Positions 10,101-20,260 of a DNA stretch of 64,000 nt are shown here, in pieces. How positions within the stretch are numbered: position 1 is the stretch's first letter; each line of letters opens with the position of its first letter. Position numbers and translations under genes: made by a program. This DNA is from Meandrina meandrites (lineage: Eukaryota > Cnidaria > Anthozoa > Scleractinia > Meandrinidae): NCBI GenBank assembly GCA_963693305.1, contig OY855906.1, positions 25,065,289 through 25,129,288 on the forward strand. Direction: 5' to 3'. The notes beneath the pieces are model-generated. The model was not told the origin of the DNA and ran no database searches. It saw nothing but the letters and a program-made list of their open reading frames with translations.

Positions 10101-12846
10101 AAAGCCTGTTGAGGTTTATGAAGCAGTTCGCCTTGTATTTGGAGACCGAGCCTCCCCTTACCTCGCGCAGTTCGTAGTTCGCAGCCACGCCCAAGACTTC
10201 ATAGACAAGTACCCAGTAGCAGCTCAGGTTATGATTCAAGATATGTACATGGACGACATTCTGGATTCAGAAGATTCAGAAACAGATGCTATTCTCGTGC
10301 GTGAGGACTTAACTAAACTCCTGAGTGACGCGGGCTTCCACGCTCAAAAATGGTGTAGCAATCGAATGAAAGTGCTAGAAGGGATTACAGAGAACGATCG
10401 AGCAACTGGGGTAAAGTTTGAAGAATCAGAGTTACCGAGTGTCAAAACATTAGGCGTTAAATGGAATGCAAATGAAGATGAGTTTAGTTTCATTGTCAAG
10501 GAGATCAACTTGCCCGTCTACACGAAACGAGGACTGTTGAGTCGTATTGCCACACTGTTTGATCCGCTCCAGTTCCTAGCCCCGTATACCATCAGAGCTA
10601 AAATGGCATTACAAGAATCTTGGTTAAGAGGCCTTGACTGGGATGAAGAGTTTCCTGACGACTTGAAAGCGTCCACTCGGCAATGGGTAGAACAGTTATC
10701 CGAAGCTCCAAAGGTGAAAATACCACGTTGCTATCGACACGACGAGGAAGTAGATCAAGTATCGCTTCATACATTCGTAGACGCTTCCAGACTTGCGTAT
10801 GGTGCAGTCAGCTACGCGAGATACAGATATGTGAGTGGTCACATTTCCGCCGCCCTAGTAACAGCCAAAGCAAGAGTAGCACCGATCAAAGCTGTGAGCA
10901 TCCCGCGCCTTGAATTAATGGCGGCAGTGCTTGGAGTGCGTCTAGCTGAAACGGTCTCTGAGAAGCTAGAAATACCGCTAAGTCAACACACCGTGTGGAC
11001 GGACAGCATGGATGTGATCTACTGGATCCGGGGTCATTCAAGACGACTGAAATCGTTTGTTGCTAATCGAGTAGCAGAAATTCAACGGAAATCGCGCCCA
11101 ACACAATGGCGGCACGTGCCAAGTGAAGAGAACCCTGCTGATGACGCAACGAGGGGTCTTGACCTTAGAGACTTGTCAGCTGAGAGCCGTTGGTTTCGCG
11201 GACCTGCCTTTTTACACGAGGGGGAGGAATTTTGGCCCTCGGGAAGTCGACCTGGTCAGACTGATTGCACTGAAGAAGGCAAACAAGAATTGTTGAAAAT
11301 CAATTTCACGTTTCAAGGCAAGAAATCGCTTCCATTGCTTGACGCCGAGAAGTTTTCGTCCTGGCTCAGATTATTAAGAACCACCGCGTATGTCCTGCGA
11401 TTTATATCCAAGTGTAAGAAAGAGCAGAGAAATGTGTCAAGTGATAACCAGGAGAAAAATGTCTGGCCAAACGCTAACCTGAAAGAAACCCTGGAACCAG
11501 AGGAAATCAAGAATGCAGAGAAGTACTGGGTTTGCGAAGCTCAAAGAGAACGCTTTACGGAAGAGCTGACGAATTTGAAAGGAGGAGGAACTGTCTCTAA
11601 AAGTAGCCAGCTTTGGAGATTGTCGCCGTTTATGGACAGTGACGGGATCTTGCGTGTGGGTGGCAGACTAGAGTTGTCCAGTTTACCTTATGATGCTAAG
11701 CACCCCGTTATATTACCCAAGAAACATCACATCTCGAAACTCGTCGTTGCACACGTTCATAATCGAGGTCATCACAACCTTGGCGTGAACTTTACTCTTG
11801 CTGAATTACGTCAAAAATTCTGGTTTGTCAGTGGCAGAGAAGAAATCAAGCGATGGGAACGAGAGTGCAACTTTTGTAAGCTTCAAAGAAAACGCAGAGG
11901 GGAACAAATTATGGCACCCCTACCAGATGTCAGGCTGGGAACATCGTTGCGATGCTTCGCCCATTGTGGAGTCGATTTTGCTGGTCCATTCGTTGTCAAG
12001 CTGACAAGAAAAGTGACCGTGAAGCGTTATTTGTGTCTCTTTACTTGTGCGAGTTCACGGGCAGTTCATTTGGAGGTAGCCTTTTCGTTGGATACAGCAA
12101 GTTTCCTGAACGCATTTTCCAGGATGGTCCGAAGGCGTGGCAAACCGGATGTAATGATCAGTGACAATGGCACGAACTTTACTTCAGCCGACAAAGAATT
12201 ACGCGACCTTGTTTCAAATCTGGATCAAACGAAGATCAAAGAGCAGGCTACCAATGACGGAATTCAGTGGCGATTTAACCCCCCTGGCGGATCCCATCAT
12301 GGAGGGATATTCGAAGCCCTAATCAAATCTGCAAAGAAAGCCTTGCGCGCAATTCTGGGAGAGACCAAAGTTACAGATGAAGAACTTTTAACCGCTGTTG
12401 TCGAAGTTGAGGGGATTTTGAATTCTCGTCCACTCACCTATTGTAGCAGTGATCCAAACGACGAACATGTTTTAACTCCTAACCATTTCCTCTATGGCCA
12501 AGTTGGAGGTCAACTCGCACCACGAGTCATCGACGACATTGCATTCAATCCCAGAAATCGCTGGCGTTTCGTACAAGATCTTATTAACAAGTGTTGGAGA
12601 AGATGGATGAAAGAGTACCTTTCAACGCTGAACACTCGCAATAAATGGGTTGATCAGAAACGCAATGTTGCACCTGGAGATGTTGTCCTCTTAGTCGATA
12701 CCAGTAACCCAAAGGGGCATTGGCCTTTGGGACGAATTCAAGAAGTGTTTCCAGGACCTGATGGTCAAGTCAGAGTTGTACGTGTCAGGTCCGCGGGAAA
12801 GGATTACGTGAGACCCATAACGAAATTGTGCCCACTGGAACTTTAA
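7198..12846 (+). CDS. BEL/Pao Gag-Pol polyprotein
   Basis: A single 1882-aa polyprotein carries all functions for cytoplasmic reverse transcription and nuclear integration. Domains in order: a charged coiled-coil N-terminus (to about 270); a DUF1759-type Gag region from about 270 (TVFSGDKDLYHDW); cysteine/histidine knuckles around 470-540 (CYRCLSSGHQGKNC and neighbours); an aspartic protease with FLDDGSDSTY near 599-608; reverse transcriptase with the catalytic YMDD at 1017-1020; RNase H beginning TFVDASRLAYG; and an integrase with an HHCC-type zinc segment and catalytic D1593, D1656 and E1706. Length and order fit complete BEL/Pao elements. The ATG at 7198 follows the leader directly after the PBS. 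No stop or frameshift was seen, in contrast to the Gypsy element in this window. Confidence 0.95.
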   Translation: MAEKDGVADGENVAVGIEKADDIESWTSRQIEYLHRRRAAFKGVITKNTKKAKDIVARNGSRTVIRCVKERVSQAFQNAHQTTKDIMALQGDNVHQRVEAEEWLDQLRSEFEDIVDTIEEFLEHRADEPPSVFGDLTVDRLSDVDDKASQPSEVSDGSLASSAAEKFAKAEIAALKAKQEKKRLKEELKLQEKAAQIKIQQEEDEAERLKMEAELLSKCAGSKVQKTEKPSQKVSKRTSYSEKTESDEDEEFDSKDVDRMFKGIKKPTLTVFSGDKDLYHDWKAQFEIFVDQMKVPAKTKMMMLKNSLSGKPLRVVERLGYTPRQYQTALEKLDQKYGGEKRLMQRHLEAILRASPVEEANLKELEIFSDRLTDVVAKLEDNDQHQELTGVSALYISVQQKIPESLLVSYQEWLHRKTRKDGLTTFSKWLQKQVVYRMDVEEVKERTKKKKEDSVESKKIKKGAAHNTTTKPSPKCALCHGPHKITSCKKWGETSVKDRWEVAKENDLCYRCLSSGHQGKNCLENNRCGINDCKGTHHFHLHFEQRPNPPNPPERVDAAVGTRSAFGESEFHSAGDVVLRTVPVWLEGLDGQAIKVNAFLDDGSDSTYVREDIITALGLVANERSLRLSTLTDSCVPLKSKKVTLTIKSLDGKTQSNIEAWTLQEMCQGLSIPDWNQHKIKWDHLKNITFPKAPGRNTIDILIGSDHPELSLALSECYGPIGAPVARKTPLGWTCVGRLPALPSAKRIAFARTFRTQTLRETRLDEQLREMWEIDSLGVRNSDVNQLSQEEISAMTKAEKSRRWIGGRYEVAIPWKEELPSLPDNREEAEKRLYSLEKSLLKKPEVAQRYKEAMNANVDKGYVRKLESEVANDGPSWYLPHFPVIREDRETTKVRIVFDSAAKCKGKSLNDAMLTGPKLQRDVLEILLRFRQKPVALVADIKEMFSQIVLAEKDRRYHRLLWRDLDVTKPVEVYEAVRLVFGDRASPYLAQFVVRSHAQDFIDKYPVAAQVMIQDMYMDDILDSEDSETDAILVREDLTKLLSDAGFHAQKWCSNRMKVLEGITENDRATGVKFEESELPSVKTLGVKWNANEDEFSFIVKEINLPVYTKRGLLSRIATLFDPLQFLAPYTIRAKMALQESWLRGLDWDEEFPDDLKASTRQWVEQLSEAPKVKIPRCYRHDEEVDQVSLHTFVDASRLAYGAVSYARYRYVSGHISAALVTAKARVAPIKAVSIPRLELMAAVLGVRLAETVSEKLEIPLSQHTVWTDSMDVIYWIRGHSRRLKSFVANRVAEIQRKSRPTQWRHVPSEENPADDATRGLDLRDLSAESRWFRGPAFLHEGEEFWPSGSRPGQTDCTEEGKQELLKINFTFQGKKSLPLLDAEKFSSWLRLLRTTAYVLRFISKCKKEQRNVSSDNQEKNVWPNANLKETLEPEEIKNAEKYWVCEAQRERFTEELTNLKGGGTVSKSSQLWRLSPFMDSDGILRVGGRLELSSLPYDAKHPVILPKKHHISKLVVAHVHNRGHHNLGVNFTLAELRQKFWFVSGREEIKRWERECNFCKLQRKRRGEQIMAPLPDVRLGTSLRCFAHCGVDFAGPFVVKLTRKVTVKRYLCLFTCASSRAVHLEVAFSLDTASFLNAFSRMVRRRGKPDVMISDNGTNFTSADKELRDLVSNLDQTKIKEQATNDGIQWRFNPPGGSHHGGIFEALIKSAKKALRAILGETKVTDEELLTAVVEVEGILNSRPLTYCSSDPNDEHVLTPNHFLYGQVGGQLAPRVIDDIAFNPRNRWRFVQDLINKCWRRWMKEYLSTLNTRNKWVDQKRNVAPGDVVLLVDTSNPKGHWPLGRIQEVFPGPDGQVRVVRVRSAGKDYVRPITKLCPLEL

Positions 12847-12880
12847 GAAAGAGAAAAGGAACAGAACTGTAGCCCTGTTC

Positions 12881-12891
12881 GAGGGGGAGAA
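12881..12891 (+). promoter_or_regulatory. BEL polypurine tract
   Basis: GAGGGGGAGAA directly precedes the 3' LTR, the expected plus-strand priming site. Confidence 0.8.
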
Positions 12892-13117
12892 TGTTGCGGC
12901 GAATGTTTGTTTATAGTTTATAACCCCATTGGGGCTAATTAGTTATCAGTCGCACGGACTTTAACTCATTAGTATTCAAACATTCGTGTTAGTTTTAAAC
13001 AGACATTAGTATTCGTTTACGCGGGAAGAGAGTCGCTTAGTCGTTCTAAGTAGATTTCGTTTCGTTTTTTCGTTTCAATTCGATATTCGTAAATAGTTAA
13101 TCGGACTCGTTGAAACA
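12892..13117 (+). repeat. BEL 3' LTR
   Basis: 226 bp, same sequence as 6910-7135, followed by the CAGGT target duplication at 13118-13122. Confidence 0.93.
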
Positions 13118-13450
13118 CAGGTGTATCCGCCGTTTGTCGTCATTTGTTAGTCATCATTCAGGTGTATCCACCGTCAGTCGTCATTCACGTGTATCCGCCG
13201 TTAGTCGCCATTCACGTGTATCGACAACTGCACTTGTCGGATCGGTAGTAATCTTTTCCATTTGGCAAATCGAACGAATCGGTCGATTCGACAATCTTCC
13301 ACCGGGGTAGCTTTGTCACTAATGAGATGCATGTCGGATCATTTTTCCGATTGACAAATCGAACGAATCGATCGAATCAAGAGCACATTGTTCAGCTTAT
13401 CGCTAATGAAATGCAATTGTCCGATCGACAACAAATAGAATGTTATTTTT
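13118..13450. repeat. Minisatellite-like tandem repeats right of the BEL element
   Basis: From 13118 there are about three and a half units of a ~35-bp motif around GTCGTCATTCACGTGTATCC. From about 13226 there are two ~105-bp units sharing ATTGACAAATCGAACGAATCG, CTAATGA and GATGCA-like words. The BEL insertion split this array. Confidence 0.6.
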
Positions 13451-13504
13451 TCGGATGGACTCTATGCGACAGTATTGGACATGAGTGGAAGATGCCGGGA
13501 CTGT

Positions 13505-14776
13505 GTGCATAGTCGACTGTGTTGTTTTCTTTAACGAGGAAGGAAAAAGGTGGGGAAAACTATCGTAGTAAGTGCAAGTTCAGAAGCCGTGTCAAAAAGG
13601 AGGAAAAAACTTTCCAAACTGCGAATATATAAAAATATATATTGTTTCGTGAAATTTGCTTGCAGTGATGCGGTGTTCAAAGTAATGAGAAAGCAATAGG
13701 ATCAAATAGGATCGGGCCACCATAACGTTTTTTTTCCTCCATCTCGACTGTCCCTGAAAGCCTGTGTCGAGAACTCGCCATCTGGCGACATATCAATTAT
13801 TCCTTGCCGACATGCAGAATTATTTCGATGACACAAAAACAAACAATGGTAAACACTTGTCCACAAAATAATGATCACATGTCACAAAATGGAATTTCGC
13901 AATATAACTTGACCTTTTTAAAGTAAATCAAAACATTTTAGTTTTTGAAAGATTGCCTTTTTTACACCAGACATTTTGAACAGTGCATTTGAAACACGAA
14001 AAACAAAAAAAAATTAATATTGCTTCATCGGCACTTTAACAGCATTGATCTGATGTGGATATGAAAGGTCTTCCCTTGTCCCCCCCTCAATTGTTAATTA
14101 TTTATTATTAAACTCATGGACACCTGAAATTGCAAAATAAAGGGAAAACATAACAATGAATTTAATTAATGTGGCTTACCCACAAGATATGCTAGTGAAA
14201 TTCGGCTTCGTTATTACGTGCCCGTTTTATTTTTAATATGTGACTGCAAGTTTTAAGCAAGATTCTTATGTACGTAACTCAGTTGTATTGTTCAGTTTTC
14301 TATAATTAGGTTTTGCTTGTAATGCGCGTGCAGTCATTATACACATTACCGTTGAGATCGCACCAAAAATTATCAACACACTCAGTGCTGTGCTTGTGCA
14401 CCACATCTTATTGCTTTCGCTGTAAGTGGGAGTAATTGTATTTCAAATTAATCAGCTATTATAGAGGGATCAGTTAGTTTATCTTACCTATATTTCTTAT
14501 GAATCATTTATTATTTGGAAATTATTTTCAATTCAAATTTGGGGGAAGAAGAAAATATTTGTATTCAGCTCTGATAATCAGTGGAGAAAGCCTAAGGAAC
14601 GGTACTTTGCACTTGTTTTCCTCAAATATTTGTGAGTAATTAAATTACATTTGTATAACTGGTTGTAGGGATGCAAGTGGTAGCTGGTTGGCTGTTTTGG
14701 CCAACAAAATAATTTTATAGCGTCATTTTAACGCTCACCATATACTTTTTTTTAGGAAGAAAATAAACATTTGGCG
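13505..14776. other. Intergenic, no recognised gene
   Basis: AT-rich with no supported ORF. It presumably contains the promoter of the ShK gene at 14777, but I see no convincing core promoter to place. Confidence 0.35.
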
Positions 14777-14864
14777 ATGGCAACATTCAAGGCTGTTCTG
14801 CTTATGCTCGTCTTATGCTGCCTGGTGTCTCATGGACTTCCTATGCCTTCGGCTCTGCAAAGAG
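14777..14864 (+). CDS. ShK-domain secreted peptide 1, exon 1 (signal peptide)
   Basis: The first coding exon of a small secretory peptide gene. The start is the ATG at 14777; the in-frame TTG six bases upstream is not needed. It encodes a basic residue followed by a strongly hydrophobic stretch rich in Leu, Val and Cys and then a Gly-Leu-Pro, a typical cleavable signal peptide. The exon ends in AGAG before GTACAC (donor at 14865) and leaves phase 1, which matches the acceptor at 15240. The predicted precursor is about 73 residues. ShK-type domains occur in cnidarian venom peptides, neuropeptides and matrix proteins; which applies here cannot be told from sequence. A downstream donor in the same frame is possible but would change the phase. 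Confidence 0.7.
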
Positions 14865-15240
14865 GTACACACAAAGAAACAGTCTCAAAGAGATTTCTGC
14901 AGCATCTTTTAAACTGGGGTGCGAATCATTTTAACAGTTTAAACAAGTTAGCTTCTGCGTGTGTTTTAAACCGGGTCATTTTAATATAGGATTTTGCGGA
15001 TCACTTTTCCTACTCTTTTTTTATATATACATTGTCTGCTATTTTATGAAGTACCACTGTTGTAAATTGGGTTTGGAATATTTATTAGGACAAGAAGCAG
15101 TCATTCCATTTAACGTGAACTCTTCATCTTTTGCATTTTTCTCTCCGGCTAGAGTTCTAATTCAGCCACAGTCATTTAGCTTCTGTAACATAAACTTAAA
15201 CCTTTGGCAGTTCAAACATTGTTTTCTTTTTAATTTCTAG

Positions 15241-15374
15241 ACAAGACAAGATCCAAGCGACAGCCATGCGAAGATTTAGAAGACCAATTTCATTGCTTCT
15301 ATTTGGCTGCAGTTGAGAATGCGTGCGACACTCAGCTGGGGAACTCATGTAGATGGTCTTGCTCGTTGTGCTAA
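15241..15374 (+). CDS. ShK-domain secreted peptide 1, exon 2 (six-cysteine domain)
   Basis: Begins after a pyrimidine-rich acceptor ending TTTCTAG at 15240 and stops at TAA 15372-15374. The frame compatible with exon 1 encodes a Lys-Arg processing site followed directly by a cysteine-rich domain of about 36 residues with six cysteines, the last two close to the C-terminus, as in ShK/ShKT domains. No cysteines lie outside the domain in this exon. The precursor layout is signal peptide, short linker, dibasic site, mature peptide. The partner gene at 59115-60751 has the same layout. Whether it is a toxin, hormone-like or structural peptide is not determinable here. Confidence 0.75.
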
Positions 15375-16906
15375 ATAAGTAAAAAATGATTTTCTCCGGT
15401 GAAGCGTACTTGCCTTTGCCTAAACCTTCGAAAAAATGATGATAATTTGACAAGGAGAAGGATAATAAAGAATGAAAATTCAATTGCACACAGTATCACA
15501 TATAGATCACGCCCACGATATATTGGAGGTTTCGATTGCTTTACGTGCGGTGTGTTATTTACTCAGACCAGTTAATGCTAACGACAAAACAAAACTTTTG
15601 TTTTCATGGCCCACATGAACAATGGCTGCCCGCAACTTGCGTTAATGAATCCTTTCCAATTTACTTGATGTATTTAAAAATGCTTAAACGGTGATAGATT
15701 TGAACAAGCCGATTAGTGTGTGAAATGTTTCTTCCTTTAGTTTTTTTTTATTTTGAAAGGCTAATTTAAATATTATCTTTTCTTTTACGTTTTGCCAATG
15801 TATTGCAAACAGATTCGATATTTGTAACTTAGAATTCAGATCACATATGAACCATTTCATATACTTTACATCAGTAACTCAATTGTTTGATATTCTTCTC
15901 AGTGGAAACTAAGTCTACGGGGTAAACGGAGAAATTAATCCTTTAAATCACGGCTATGGTTTCCTTTGTTTTAACTTGATGAGTTGTTTATGAGTTTGAG
16001 AACGAAAATTACAAGCCTTGCTCAGTTTACATTCAAACAATAACTATCGTTGGCTTTAATCCTTATCGAACCACGGAATCAAATGGACGACATATGTCGT
16101 AAACTTGGTTTGTGGTCTTAGGAATATCCTTAGCGCTGTTAATACGCGGTAGGCGGTATCTTAATTTCAAAATTGTTTTTGTCTGAATGGCACGCCCCGC
16201 AGGCATAGTCAATTAAGTTAACCGATCACATTTAATTTTAATTATCCCGTATACAATTTTAATCGATATTACAAGAACCCTGACTAATTAATATCCTTTT
16301 TACTGGTTCCACCATGGTGCCAATTTTAGCGGGAAAACGTCGCTTTTTCTTGCTTTTTGGTGCAAGCCCGTGTTATTTCCATAACTTTCAGTGCCTATGA
16401 AAAACTATGTCTCCTGGCCTTAGTGCTAGTTAAGGCGCTGGCAAACGAGGATACAATGTTGCGGACAGATTTTGGCGGAAACGAATGTTTCCTTATTTGC
16501 CTGCGTGCGCAACATTCGTTGGAGACACCAAATTTGTGTCCGAGACACAAAACTTTTTCTGATTTCTTTCAAACATTCTGTACCCGCACCAAATGTTTCC
16601 CCGTTTATCCGCCCAAGAAAACATCAAGAGCAACAATCTGTGCCCGTTTGCCATTGCCTTTAAACCCGTTTGAAAGAAGAAGGTAACATTTACATGACAA
16701 TTTCTTACATTTACAGTGTTAATATGTAAAGTAAGAAAATTTCTGCATAGCGAATGACCGAATTTCTATAATATCAAATTAAGATAAGTGCAATGTTTTC
16801 TGTAGAGTTTTGCATTGTTGATTTGCATGTGTATTACTTACAAGTTATATTAAGAAAAAATGTTTCTGTTTATCATTCGAAATATAATGCAGATATTCAA
16901 CTATCG
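15375..16906. other. Intergenic, no recognised gene
   Basis: No supported coding region; the frames near 16357-16686 show no domain. It ends at the target duplication of the RecQ-carrying element. Confidence 0.35.
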
Positions 16907-16915
16907 GTTAATTTG
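16907..16915. repeat. 9-bp target-site duplication, left copy
   Basis: GTTAATTTG directly precedes the left TIR and recurs immediately after the right TIR at 20862-20870. Nine bases is a length typical of Mutator-like elements. Confidence 0.85.
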
Positions 16916-17019
16916 TAGCCTGCGAATACAGCCGCCTCTCCACGCTCCGACCCGCTTGTTGCGTTCGGAGGGGAGAGACGTCTGCGATTTACAAGCAGAA
17001 ATTCCATACTGATGACGTA
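16916..17019 (+). repeat. Left 104-bp TIR
   Basis: Exact reverse complement of 20758-20861. Within the arm, CTCTCC...CTCCGA and TCGGAGGGGAGAG can fold into an internal hairpin around CCCGCTTGTTGCG. Confidence 0.9.
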
Positions 17020-17122
17020 AATCTGTCCGGAATCTGGTCATGAGCGCTGATTGGTCCGCTATGGCATTTCGCATAATTAAAAGTATAATTATTCATACGG
17101 TGAAAATTCTCACCAAATCAAT

Positions 17123-18832
17123 ATGGCGGCCTCTAGCGATGGGTTTCCTCGACCTTCTATGGAAGTTTTTCGACAGAGCGTTCAGTCTATTTGCCCTATG
17201 TTTCTCGTGCCATCATTGCATGAAAGCCAACTCCAAGCCCTGTACAGTTTTATTTGCGGAGAAGACGTGTTTGTCAACTTACCAACAGGTTATGGCAAAT
17301 CGCTAATCTTTCAAATGGCGCCTCTCGTTCGTTCATGCGTGGATGCATGAAAATTTATCGACTTGCTGGAAGAAAGACCCCATAATCGTCATCATAAGTC
17401 CGCTATTAGCGTTGATGCAAGACCATTGACTTCTCTTAACTTAAGAGCAGCGTTTGTGGGTGCAGAACAAGAACCAGCAGTTCTTCAAGGAATCGAAGAA
17501 GGAAAATTCACCTTTGTTTTCATATCGCCCGAATCGACGCTGGCATCAGAAAGGTGGCGAAAGGTCCTCGAGAGCGAAATTTATCGGCGAAATTTAATCG
17601 GGATAGCCGTGGACGAGGTACACTGTGTAACAGAATGGGGCACATCTGGAAACAACAAGGATCGGTCTGCATTTCGTCGATGGTATTCTCGATTAAATGA
17701 GATGAGATCTTTTATAAGCAGAGTGCCATTCGTTGCCCTCACTGCAACTGCGACGAACAGAACTAAATTGCGGATTTTTGAACTTTTGGAGTTTGAATCT
17801 CCTAAAGAAATCTCAGAAAGCCCAAACAAACAAAATGTGAGATATTCAGTGCAGAAGTTGGACACCTCCTTGCCACTACTTGAGAATTTTCGGTGTCTGA
17901 TAAAGGAGTTGATGGAGAAAGGAAAGGACAGTCAACGAACAATCATCTACTGTCAAACTATAAAACAATGCTCACATTTATTCAGAATGTTTGAGTTGGC
18001 ACTGGGTGACTCACTGTATCATGGAAAAAATGATCCCAGAAATCGATTGGTGGACATGATGCACTCAGGAACCCCATCAAGTGTTAAGGATAATGTCCTT
18101 GACCAGTTTGCAGACCAAACCAAGTGCCTTCGGGTTTTGATTGCAACAATTGCCTATGGTATGGGGGTGAACTGTAAAGGCGTCACTCGAGTGATCCACT
18201 TTGGACCATCCAAGTCCATTGAGGCATACATGCAGGAAAGTGGTCGCTGTGGACGTAGTGGGGAGCAAAGTGATGCACTCTTGCTGTACAATGGTCTGAA
18301 CCTCAAAGCAGCAGATTCAGACATGAAAGAGTATGTGCAGTCAAGTACTTGTCGTAGAAAGTTTCTACTCAAGTATTTTGGTACTTCTCATTCGCGCTTT
18401 CCATCTGGACACATTTGTTGTGACATTTGCGCAGAATCATGCACATGTCAAGGTGTACACTGCAACATGGATTTGCACCTACCTATTTTACTAGAGGAAG
18501 AAGAGGAGGATTCCAGGGCAATTTGCAATGAGAAGTTGTTAGAACTTAAGGAAAAGCTTAATGCTTTGAAGAAGACACTTTTTAAGGACAGCATTGCTAT
18601 CAAGGAACGCAATGCTTCAATTATTGGATGCCCCACGACACTCTTGGAATTTGGAACTGTTCAAATTCAACAAGTTGTTGACAATGCAGAGCATGTCTTT
18701 TCTGTCTCTGATGTGCTGAAACATGTTGACATTTTGCAAAGAAAGCACGCAGTTTCTGTTTTAAAAATCTTTGAGTCAACTTTTAATGATGTTGAGAGCC
18801 CAATGAGTGACTCAGACTCTGATGATCATTGA
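17123..18832 (+). pseudogene. RecQ-like ATP-dependent DNA helicase (frame disrupted)
   Basis: A superfamily 2 RecQ-type 3'-5' helicase, the cargo of the TIR element. The first frame (17123-17350) holds the RecQ motif-0-like segment and Walker A (LPTGYGKS). The second (17363-18832, 489 aa) holds the Walker B box DEVHC (residue ~83), TATAT (~127), motif VI QESGRCGRSG (~291-300) and a RecQ zinc-binding region with CRRKF (~330) and CCDIC (~352). Motif Ia (ISPLLALMQD) is present, but in a third frame between about 17340 and 17430. The coding sequence therefore shifts twice, near 17340 and near 17430, and returns to its original frame. No winged-helix or HRDC domain is evident. The shifts may be real decay, assembly error or an unrecognised splice. 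The C-terminus is acidic. Confidence 0.8.
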
Positions 18833-19022
18833 TGCTTACTTTGACGGCAGCAACCATGAATGGATAGAAATGGTGAATGATCAATCTTTTATGGATTTAA
18901 TTGACCAATCAGAATGGGATGTTGATTCAATCTTGGAGGAAGCACCCCATGATGACATGCAGGAAGATGCAGCCTATCCAGAATTCTTAGACAGTTTTAT
19001 AGGTGACATGAACTTTTCTTAA
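18807..19022 (+). CDS. Acidic ORF overlapping the helicase end
   Basis: A 71-codon frame overlaps the last 26 bases of the helicase ORF in another frame and is as acidic as the helicase C-terminus (many Asp and Glu, little Lys). It may be the frame-shifted tail of the helicase or a separate peptide. No domain is recognised. Confidence 0.35.
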   Translation: MTQTLMIIDAYFDGSNHEWIEMVNDQSFMDLIDQSEWDVDSILEEAPHDDMQEDAAYPEFLDSFIGDMNFS

Positions 19023-19066
19023 TGCTTGTTTCGGACACGATACATGCAATTGTTCCTGAACAGTTA

Positions 19067-19494
19067 CAGTACAGAAAAAACCTGCGAGTAAGAACCTAAC
19101 ATTTAAGAACCTGTAAAGCTAAAATTTGCAAATTTATTTTGGTACCATTTTTATAAGAACCTGTTTAACCTCAAATTTGGAAACAGGTTCTTATTAAAAT
19201 TGATTAAAAATGTTTACTTTTGGGAAATAAGTTTGGACAAACCCTTACTGTGCATGTATATCATGTCATATTCTAAATGATTAGTGCTTCATTTTTACAT
19301 AAGCACTGTGTGATATGCAAATTTTATACAAGGAATAGAATAAAATCTCTATAACAATATTGAAATTTTTTCTTCAGAAACTTAGAACTTATTAGGAACC
19401 TTATTAACCTAAATTTGTGTTAATAACCCTTTCTGTAAGAACCTGTTTAGGCTAACCTGAAAAATAATAGGTTCTTACTCGCAGGTTTTTACTG
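19067..19494. mobile_element. MITE nested in the RecQ element (TA-flanked)
   Basis: Inverted termini read CAGTA(CAG)AAAAACCTGCGAG and extend through AGTAAGAACCT, with three extra bases in the left copy. TA dinucleotides flank both ends (19065-19066 and 19495-19496), as in Tc1/mariner-type elements. The interior repeats the word AAGAACCTGTT and has no ORF. Confidence 0.6.
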
Positions 19495-20260
19495 TACTTC
19501 TATTTGAAAGGAACGTTTTTGTAAATCGTTTTTGTAAATTGCTATTGTAATTATTATTGTTACTGGTTCATATCAATGTCCAAAATGCGAAATTCTCACA
19601 GTGCGCCATTTATACATTAGTTACATTGTAATATACAGTTGTTACATTGGGAATAAACTCTTGGTTGGACTTATTTTGCTATGAATAAATTTATTGTTTG
19701 TACTTCAAATTTTGTAAAACAGTGTTAATGATGCTATCTGTTGACCAACATTAAAAAGACAGAATCTGGAGACTTTGAATAAGCCATAGCATTTCACTCC
19801 TTAACAATCCTGACTGTAAATATAGCCAAAAAATGCAAAAAAAAAAACCCCTGAGAGTGAAAGAGCATATTGGAAAACTATCAAGGGTAATCAGGGGAAT
19901 TCTTTGAAATGCTTGAATTTTTAACCAGTTGTTTCATTTATTTAAAGCGACTTTAGTGTTGCAGTATCAGGTCCACAAGCATAATTAAATCATTCTTTGT
20001 TTAGTAAGCTTGCCCGATGTTTTCTACCAAATTACATAATTTCTCTTCCAATGTTTCTCTGGCAACAGTAGATTAAAAATGCATAAGTATGGGTTGCCCA
20101 CAATCAGCGAGCCCTACGACCAATTTGCAACTCATGTTTGTGCTTGTTTATCCACTGGCACAACTTCCCTGTTTCAGATGCAAGTGGGTTGTTGTCCGAA
20201 GAAGTACAAGTGGTAGGGCGAGCCCTAATCGGTGACAGGTCGCAGGTAAGGTTTGGTTTT

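Larger units (their letters stand above)
6910..13117 (+). mobile_element. BEL/Pao LTR retrotransposon, full length
   Basis: A 6.2 kb element with 226-bp LTRs (6910-7135 and 12892-13117) that begin TG and end CA and appear identical on reading. It has a 5-bp CAGGT target duplication, a tRNA-complementary primer site, a polypurine tract, and one uninterrupted 1882-codon gag-pol frame. LTR identity with an open ORF suggests very recent insertion and possible competence. It sits in a tandemly repeated tract between 6480 and 13450. Confidence 0.95.
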
